Part shown: piece by piece, positions 57,246-64,000 of the stretch
Numbering within the stretch: the stretch's first letter is position 1
How the letters are laid out: the number at the start of each line of letters is the position of its first letter
Assembly: GCA_026075535.2 (NCBI GenBank)
Contig: AP026548.1
Span: 7,812,001-7,876,000, forward strand
DNA length: 64,000 nt
Source of the DNA: Tricholoma matsutake
Lineage: Eukaryota > Basidiomycota > Agaricomycetes > Agaricales > Tricholomataceae
Direction of reading: 5' to 3'
Translations under genes and position numbers: made by a program
The notes under the pieces: model-generated
Told to the model about the DNA's origin: nothing
The model's input: the letters and a program-made list of their open reading frames with translations, nothing else
Databases searched by the model: none

Positions 57246-57377
57246 TATACAATGTGTACAGTGTCTGTGCCTGATGGCAATTCCCTGTCCATGCCTGATG
57301 GCGATGCCCTGGCCATCCCCATGGCTGTCCCCATGTCCATCCCCATATCTATGTCTGTGGCCATATCTATGCCTATT

Positions 57378-57553
57378 GCATTTCAAATGCTACTAATGTC
57401 TGTATTACATTCCTAATGCATGTCTATTGTAAGGTATAATAATCAGTGTACAATGTAGTCATTGGTTAATATAGTATGTACAAACATGTAGTGGCTTTAT
57501 ATAGTGAGTTCAACAGCATCCATTGAACCTGTATCATTCAATACAATGTAGCT
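57378..57553. repeat. Dispersed 170-bp repeat, copy 3
   Basis: Very close to 50690-50885 (GCATTTCAAATGCTACTAAT to ATTCAATACAATGTAGCTTA). It abuts the Helitron fragment at 57563. A GCC/ATCCCCATG low-complexity stretch precedes it, as in the other copies. Confidence 0.75.
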
Positions 57554-57562
57554 TATCTATGT

Positions 57563-57754
57563 GATATCAGGTTTGAGGTCAACAATCACTGGGTTGTCAC
57601 TTATTCACCCTATCTCCTCTGGAAATACCATTGCCACATCAACATCGAGTCCATTGCCTCCATCAAAGCTGTCAAGTACATATACAAATATGTGTTCAAG
57701 GGCCATGATCACATCACCATGCAGTTTGGGACTTGCAATGATGAAGTCAAAAGC
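57563..57754 (+). pseudogene. Helitron_like_N fragment
   Basis: The plus-strand frame reads NNHWVVTYSPYLLWKYHCHI, then INIESIASIKAVKYIYKYVFKG and HDHITMQFG. This matches the Helitron replication-initiator/helicase-like N-terminal region, in which a W-V-V-P-Y-N-P-Y-L motif is followed by C-H-I-N-V-E and Y-K-Y-V-K-G. Only about 64 codons remain; the Rep catalytic tyrosines and helicase are not present. It is joined on the right to a Lys/Glu-rich low-complexity frame (57770-57960) of unknown origin. Confidence 0.75.
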
Positions 57755-58130
57755 ACGGAAACATGCTCAATTGTCACTGGACAACAAACCTAAGCAGAAG
57801 AAAGCCCGAAAGGAGAAGAGGAGCAAGAGCAAGGGGAGCGAGAGCATGGGGAGAGAGACAGACAATGAGCAGGAAGAAAAGAAGAAAGGGAACATGAAGG
57901 ACCAAAAGAAGGAGAAAAAGGCAAAGAGGAACAAGGGAGTGAAGTATGCCACCCCCACCATTGCTGTCCTGTGCTGACAGGATGGCCTTTTTTTCTTTTA
58001 GAAAGACTTTGTTTGCATGGGTGCAAGAGGATGCTGCTGCTGAGGCAGCTGATACCCTGCCCAAGCTTCTGAGGTAAGTTTTTCTTGTTCTTTTCTATTT
58101 CTATTTCTATTTCTTTCTACTAACATTTCT
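57755..58130. other. Low-complexity, charged-codon stretch
   Basis: AAG/GAG-rich sequence that reads as Lys/Arg/Glu/Ser repeats in one plus frame. It carries an intron-like GTAAGTTTTTC at 58074. No protein family is recognised; it may be a captured exon. Confidence 0.35.
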
Positions 58131-58439
58131 AATATAGGGCTGAACTTGTTCTTGAAATGAGTGGGCTATTGGTAGCCCCCCCACCATGTGCTCTCTCACC
58201 AGCAGCAACAGCTGCCCACCCAACTCTCGCCCCAATGGGCTGCCCATGACACTCGGATGTTGTAACCCCCAAAGACACCAAGAACACCAGGGACAGTGGC
58301 AACAAGCGGGACAACAGCAACAAGTGGAAGAACAACAACCCCAGTGACAATGACAATGAAAGCACAACCGATGATGACAGCCAGCACCAGGGGAAGGGCG
58401 ATGACAGCGACAGCAATGGCATAGTATCCATATATACTT

Positions 58440-59096
58440 TTGTGAACAATGGCATGGGCACCCCAACAACTGGTGGTATCAGAACCATTGTTGTTTGTTG
58501 TATTTGACAAATATGGCAAGTGTGCATGAACCAAACAATGTTGGCTTCGATGTGTGGCCACCAAAAGTGTAACATCAGAGTCTCACACGTCATGTAGAAT
58601 CTTTTATGGCCTATGTTATCCTGAACTGCCTTCAGTAATCCTATCCTCCTTTCCTTGGGTATAACCAACTTGTGGGCTCCATGACTATCCTTTTTCCATG
58701 AGCAATCTCCATCCAAAAAGAATTCTGTCACATATCTCATAAATGTTGCATAGCTTGAATCCAAAAATCCTTCTGGTCTTTGTAAATTCATATGCCACTC
58801 CTTTACCAATTCCACTCTTTTGTCATCTTTTCTGCTTTATCACTCCTAGGAATACATTTGTAAATAATTTCCTTAGGTACATCGGTTTCCTCCACACTCA
58901 AAATCTGAGCCCCCATAAAGACTTTCTTCTTTGTGCAAGGTAGTGGTTGGATTTGGTGCAAAAATCCATGCAAGTTACCTCTCCCTTGGCTTGATGAGGA
59001 GGAGGAAGTGTCTGACAATGATGAAGAAGAGGATGATGATGAAGATGAATCGTCATATGAATGAGGGTGATGACTACCAGCAGGTGGTTGTAACAT
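58440..59096 (-). pseudogene. pol: Gypsy family D RNase H/integrase fragment
   Basis: Minus-strand frame with the linker region (SVEETDVPKEIIYKCIPRSD), FLDSSYATFMRYVTEFFLDG, then HKLVIPKERRIGLLKAVQDN, an integrase zinc domain (GHKRFYMTCETLMLHFWWP, CHICQIQQ), and it ends VYMDTM at 58440 where the integrase core would begin. This is a different gypsy lineage from families A-C. The left part is replaced by a repeat-like, CA-rich block (58130-58440). A run of serine codons at 59045-58990 is unusual. Confidence 0.75.
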
Positions 59097-59129
59097 AATC
59101 TTTTTTTTATGTTCATTTTAATTTTTCTT

Positions 59130-59800
59130 GTCGATGATATTGTCGACAAGGTGAGTCCTGAGTGGCCACCAGTTAAATCGCAATTTTGTGTGTGTCTCTC
59201 AAGTTATGAACGTGTAGACTTGCATACATGAGACATTATTTTATTTTTTATGTGAATATTGTGCACATCCAACTGCATGAGGCTGGTAACCTCACACTTA
59301 CACTTTCCTTATTTTCTTTTTTTCTTTTATTTCATAGTGTAGATCGACCCAAGGGGCCAATCTAGAGGGGGAGAGTGTAGGGGGTCAGAGTGACACCCTA
59401 CAGTGCGGCTGTGACACCCGGGGTATGTTACTAGTGTTACATGTAGTCACACCTCCCTAAACTACACACTATGTCAATGATAACAGTACTACACTATACA
59501 GTGGTCCTTGTGTGATCAGCCTTATCCAAGCCCCTACCACACCTCTACACAGATAAAGATGTTGAACCTACCAGGGGGCCCCAAATCTGGGATACACCCA
59601 ATCCTACCCTCCACCAGTGAATGGAACTGATGATAATCCTGAGGGGCCAACCAAAAATTGCCAACACACCCCCGACATAGTGTTCCACCTGATCCTTATA
59701 TGCCTCCCCAAGCAGCCTTACAACAGTGAGCTCACTGCCTTTGATTCACAAACACATCACATCATTGATGGTGATAAAGGCCATGAATCAACAGTTGGTG
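59130..59800. other. No gene; possible LTR start at 59378
   Basis: A purine tract, AGAGGGGGAGAG, precedes TGTAGGGGGTCAGAGTGACACC at 59378, which looks like a polypurine tract followed by an LTR of a plus-strand element. Downstream similarity cannot be judged because no second copy is in the window. Confidence 0.35.
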
Positions 59801-60200
59801 GTGCTGACCAGGTGGTGGGGGTCATCTGGCTTCTTGACTGGGTGGGTGGAGTCTTTAAGCTTATGGTAGAATAATTCATTGAATGTTTCTGTTGGGAGAA
59901 GAGTGGTTGGTTAGGTCTCGTGCATCGTGGAGATGGAGGGGAAGTAATGCACAGAATTAATCAGTGGGCCGAGGGGTTTCTGAAATTTGGCAGCAGAGCC
60001 AGAGGGAGGGATAGGGTGTGGGTTAGGAAGGGCAGGGAAAGTATCTTCATCCTCTGCTTCCTTGTAATCAGAGTCCCTGTCTTCAGAAGCCTCAGATTCA
60101 GAGGAGAGGCCATCGTCTTGAAATGCGAGGGCATCAGCACGGGTGTGGGATGAGCAGATTGTGCCAACTCCTTCAGTCTGTGGAGAGAGTAGGGTTGGTT
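59800..60200 (-). pseudogene. Unrecognised acidic protein fragment
   Basis: A minus-strand frame from about 60150 reads ADALAFQDDGLSSESEASED and DYKEAEDEDTFPALPNPHP, then Pro-rich sequence to a TAA near 59915. The acidic Ser/Glu/Asp content resembles a real protein segment. No family recognised. Confidence 0.35.
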
Positions 60201-60504
60201 AGTTAGGTGCATGAAAAAAGGGTAGGGGTGACATACAGGGGGAGCAGATATGAGGGACAGTCAGGAGCACTTGATGAGTTCTGAGAAGATCTCGTTAAAT
60301 TTGAGGAGACCGCTGCTGTGTTGAGGAGCGATGAATCTGAGCTTGATCTATACTGTGCCCATCAAGGGCATGTTGGCACACATAGACAGAAGTGGCACAG
60401 AGAATACCTAGATTAACAGATCAGATCAGCACCAATCATCAAGATATGTTACACCACAGCCCTCACCATATTCCCAGCATCAAATGCATATACTCTATCT
60501 TTTT

Positions 60505-61445
60505 CATTGGGGGAAGGGCTTGTGAACCAATCATCTAGAGGCAAGGCAGCTTCACCTAGGTAGTCTTTGCCAAAGATAATCTTTATTCCAAACGACAAGC
60601 TCCAGGACCCCAAGTCTATCAGCAAGGCTCTTGACCTTCTTGGTGCCAAAATTGTTGCCTTGAGCGAGCAACCAGGCTAGTATCACTTGCCCAGGTGTGG
60701 CATTGTGGCACATTGCAATTCCTTTGATCTGAGATATGAGGCCCAGGATCTGCGGGAAATTCTCCTTTGAAAACCTAGAGTAACAAAGTGTTAAATAATT
60801 TGGTATGTGCAGAAAATGTAATACATACTTGGGGACTGTTCACCTGAAATCATGTCCACCAAAATCATCCATGGATTTCTGTTCCATATTTGAATTTCAC
60901 ATTCTGATGATGAGACAACAGAGTTACTGACATATTGGCCAGTCATCAATCCATGGCTGAGTGGTGAATAAGCAATGATTGTTATACCAAGCTCTCGCAC
61001 AGTCTCCAGAACCTCCAATTTTGGATGAAATACCTCAAGTGCAAAAGGCGACACTTCCATCTGGATGGTGGAGATAGGACATATAGTGTGAGCACATCAA
61101 AGAACTTTAGCTGAACACTCAGAAATGCCAAGGTATTTGACTTTGCCTTCTCTATCTCATTCAGCGATCAGTGCGCATATGGATAGCAAGTGCAGACTGG
61201 TACAAACTTCACCAGCTCTCCCATTGTGGCAACAGTAAAACAAACAAACAATGAAGGAAGCAATGGAGAATAGAATAGATCATACTTCAATTGGCATTGT
61301 GGGGTCAGTTTTTTATTCCATAAATCAATTGCATGAATGATGAAGAGTCCTGTATGCCCTCACCTTTGTAAATGATATAGGTGGATCGTGTCAATGCCAA
61401 GCTTGCTAAGCAACTGGTTGAATGCTTCCTTTATGTAGTCCTTAT
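60505..61445 (-). pseudogene. Aldo/keto reductase pseudogene
   Basis: Minus-strand pieces of an NADPH-dependent aldo/keto reductase (TIM barrel): EAFNQLLSKLGIDTIHLYHLQR near 61435-61370, VKYLGISECSAKVL then a TGA at 61097-61099, CAHTICPISTIQMEVSPF, LEVFHPKLEVLETVRELGITI and AYSPLSHGLMTGQY. After a gap follow FSKENFPQILGLI, GIAMCHNATPGQVILAWLLAQG and LGVLELVVWNKDYL. The TGA again replaces arginine. The N-terminal nucleotide-binding and catalytic Asp/Tyr/Lys region is missing, and more stops and shifts occur. It is the only metabolic gene recognised in the window. Confidence 0.85.
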
Positions 61446-61459
61446 GGAGGGAGGCAAGA

Positions 61460-62350
61460 AACACATGGTGCCAAAGTCAAGTGCTATGAAGCCCCATGAA
61501 GCAAAGTGCCAGCTTCAAGAGAACAACAAAGGGACAACATGTAGCAATGACTCCTTGAGGAGAAGCAACAGCTTCATGAAGAAGAGATGGAGCAATGGCT
61601 CCAGCAAGAGGAACATTGGCTTCATGGGTAGGAGGGAAAGCAACAGCTCTGTAATGTGTAAAGGTGTAGAGGTCAGAATGGCAGCTTCAGGAGGGAATGA
61701 GTGAGGGCTCCAGATGTTACACAAACTGCAGAACAGAGAATGAGCATGAAGAGGTAAGGTCAGATTGAGCATCAAGGAACAGTAAAGGTCAATGTATGCA
61801 CTGTAAATGGTGCAAACAGGCAATATACGGGGGTAGAGACATGTCAAGGGTGAGAATTTGAGGTGTAGAGACCCATTGTAGAAGAGAATGTGAATGGAAG
61901 GAGGGAAGGAGGTGAACAACTCATCTCGCTCATACTCACACATGAGAGTTCTCTGGGCGATGCTTACAATTGGCATGTTGACAGTTGACAGTCGTTTCCA
62001 TCACTGAGAGGATGTTGTGACATGGTCTACTGGCACTCAGACAAGCGTACCTGAAAACGAAAGTAGCAATAGTTATAAATAGACATTCACTTTTGTTTTT
62101 GTTGTAGTCTTTCGTTTGCATGTTGGATTTGTATTTTTAAGAGGTAAATCTTAGTCCAAATGTGCTTTAAGTCTCCTTTGTCAAAATGAAAATGAAAGCC
62201 TAATCCCAAAGTCCACTTATATAAGCCAAAAAATCTGTCTTGAAATGCCAAAGGGATTTGTCCATGGAGGGTCATCAAAGGAGGGTCTACAGTGCACCAG
62301 GAGTGCCAGGCAGGATCTGAACTCAAGACTTCGAATCTGGAGTGATCATA
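61460..62350. other. No gene recognised; possible tRNA-like remnant near 62310
   Basis: No convincing coding frame. At about 62300-62360 the minus strand reads TGATGGTTAGGATTTAG and, some 30 bases on, GAGTTCAGATCC. These loosely resemble Pol III A and B boxes. It directly adjoins the TIR element at 62355. Confidence 0.35.
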
Positions 62351-62354
62351 CTAA

Positions 62355-63524
62355 ATCCTAACCATCATACGCACAAGCATCCACTTGATCAGTGCCTCCC
62401 ACAGTCTTGACTAATGTTGTGCTCATCGTCGGGAACAATGAGCAGGCTACTTTACTCATTCTTAACCTTTTCCCATCATTTTTTTAGGTGCATAACACTT
62501 TTGTATATATATATATTGTGTTCATAAACAGCTATTTTTATCACCCCAATCACCTGATCACTGTCTCCCATGGTTGATACGCACCACAGCCTCGGCTAAT
62601 GTTGCACTCATCATTCCTGACGTTGAGCATGCTATTCCACTCATTCCTGGCCCTTTCCCTTCGCTTTGTTTTGGTAGATAACACTTATGAATGTATATAT
62701 AGTGCTAATCAAAAGTGGTTTTCGCTTTTACAGCTATATGTAACCCATAACAAGCACTCTCCCTAGTTGAGAGGAGGGGGTCTCTTCTCTTCATTGGGGG
62801 CTGCCTGTAATGCATGTGTATGGCTGTATATTCATATTAATAACTAAATACCTGAATGGGGAGGGTACTGTATGAGATGGGAAGGGGGGAAATGGGGAGA
62901 AGTGACAGAATGAGGGGAGGGGGTACCAACTACTGATCTTGTACACTATCTACACCTATGTGGAGGGTATAGGGATGTATGTAGAAGTGAGGATTGATGT
63001 TGGGAGAGCTGGGAACAAGGTGCTCTCTGTCAGTGCACCTTCATAGGGAGGGAGGAGAGGTTTATAGGCCTTCCTTGCATACCTAGGCCTTCCCATTATG
63101 AAATGCACATGGAAAGAGAGTATTATGGTCCTAATAAATGACCTGATGGACCTTCCAGAGGCCTTGCAGTTGTGAGGATAGACAGAAAAGAGCATATGTA
63201 CTCAGGAAGAGATATACTTACCCTGTGAGATCCATGAGGCCAAAGTGTTTGCTTTCTTCGATTCCTAGGTCTAATATAGAGGTAAAATAAAGGTAAGTAA
63301 ATGTTATGACAGGGGGAGAAGATCCTGGGTCAAAGGCCATGGGTTCCTCATCAGCAGAGGTGAACTATGCTCAGACTTAATATATATACAAAAGTGTTAT
63401 GCACCTAAAAAAATAAAGGGAAAAGGTTGAGAATGAGTAAAGTAGCCTGCTTGTCATTCCTGACAATGAGCACAACATTAGGCAAGACCATGGGAGGTGC
63501 TGATCAAGCAGATGCTTGTGTGTA
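62355..63524. mobile_element. 1.15-kb TIR element, non-autonomous
   Basis: Left end CGCACAAGCATCCACTTGAT at about 62355 and right end ATCAAGCAGATGCTTGTGTG at about 63520 are arms of an inverted repeat of about 145 bases. Both include GTGCATAACACTTTTGTATATAT. TA lies at each outer edge. A third, diverged copy of the arm lies directly inside the left arm at 62545-62700 in the same orientation. The interior (62750-63370) is G-rich with no protein recognised. Confidence 0.7.
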
Positions 63525-63836
63525 CAGTTGACTTTCTCATAATCCATAATGTAATGATGCATAATTCTCATATTGCATAGCTTTTGCATTGGAACCACCA
63601 TGGGATGCAGGGATATGAGGCACATAATGGGGGCAGCAAGATGCAGTATCAGAATGCTGCATCTGTGTCAGCAATTGTGGATAACCACCCATTTAGTGAT
63701 TTGGGCATGCCTAGAACTACAATATATAAGAATGATAGCTACTTCCAAGTAAAGTATAGTGTGGAAAGAGTCAAAATTTTCCACTGTCATGTCTCGCCTC
63801 ATAAGTAATTACTCGAAAATTTATGCATACAACAAA

Positions 63837-64000
63837 ATGCCCCCTGAGCCTACTCGGAAACCTCATGAAAAGCCCCGCCCCTACCAGCAAAAACCCAAAG
63901 GTCCCATTGTGAAGAATGCACTGAAAACTTCTGCAAAAATAGTCAATCATGAGAACTTGACACTGCATGACTGGATGACAGTCTTCACATTCATTGACCA
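63837..64000 (+). CDS. pogo/CENP-B-type transposase, N-terminus (cut by window edge)
   Basis: It starts ATG at 63837 and is open to the window end. A basic Pro/Lys-rich leader (PTRKPHEKPRPYQQKPKG) is followed by VNHENLTLHDWMTVFTFID. The L-T-L-x-D-W-M-x-x-F-x-x-x-D start is typical of the helix-turn-helix that precedes the CENP-B/Tc5-like DNA-binding domain of pogo-related DDE_1 transposases in basidiomycetes. The domain itself lies outside the window. A possible upstream exon runs 63584-63808, but its link is unclear. Confidence 0.5.
   Translation, partial: MPPEPTRKPHEKPRPYQQKPKGPIVKNALKTSAKIVNHENLTLHDWMTVFTFID

Noticed and set aside
57767..58064. Leucine/serine-rich minus-strand proteins
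   Set aside because: They are complements of the Lys/Glu-rich low-complexity stretch and have no independent support.

Overview
This window looks like a transposon graveyard from a basidiomycete fungus, most likely a mushroom-forming Agaricomycete. I infer this from KDZ transposases with the cysteine cluster typical of these fungi, a TET/JBP-like dioxygenase remnant, PIF/Harbinger, hAT, Helitron and pogo-like pieces, several Ty3/gypsy and Ty1/copia copies, and introns of about 50-65 nt. I see no clearly intact host gene and no rRNA or functional tRNA. The one metabolic gene, an aldo/keto reductase near the right end, is broken.

Layout. 1-10.6 kb: a gypsy element (family B) boxed in by two LTRs of another family (A) in inverted orientation, then a minus-strand family A pol fragment, a 42-bp tandem array, a family C gypsy 3' end with its LTR, and a 1.4-kb 13-bp minisatellite. 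10.7-13.1 kb: an unrecognised multi-exon gene remnant on minus. 13.1-15.1 kb: a 1.9-kb TIR element. 16.1-18.6 kb: a Harbinger element with a SANT/Myb-like gene and a transposase, tail to tail. 18.7-22.8 kb: a KDZ transposase with a solo LTR exactly inside its zinc cluster. 22.8-25.6 kb: minisatellite, tRNA-like SINE and two unusual motif-rich blocks. 25.6-29.0 kb: an unrecognised gene divergent from a TET/JBP dioxygenase gene, whose catalytic region is split by a MITE. 29.4-45.2 kb: a minus-strand copia element split by about 13 kb of foreign DNA. That insert holds a higher-order satellite and a transposon-like unit with 283-bp terminal inverted repeats carrying only a RecQ-like helicase. A 7.2-kb gypsy with perfect 5-bp TSDs sits inside the helicase's intron. 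45.2-50.6 kb: a zinc-cluster transposase-like gene split by a 1.7-kb hAT-like element, and a family C gypsy fragment. 50.6-64 kb: dispersed repeats, a second KDZ fragment, a hypothetical gene with a large palindrome, a proline-rich gene remnant, Helitron and gypsy fragments, the AKR pseudogene, a 1.15-kb TIR element, and the start of a pogo/CENP-B-type transposase cut by the window edge.

One theme runs through it: most in-frame stops in otherwise open frames are TGA where arginine (CGA) is expected. That is CpG to TpG decay, as expected from methylated-cytosine deamination or a RIP-like process. It is notable beside a TET/JBP gene, a family that acts on 5-methylcytosine. Function names come from reading motifs by eye; no database search was possible.
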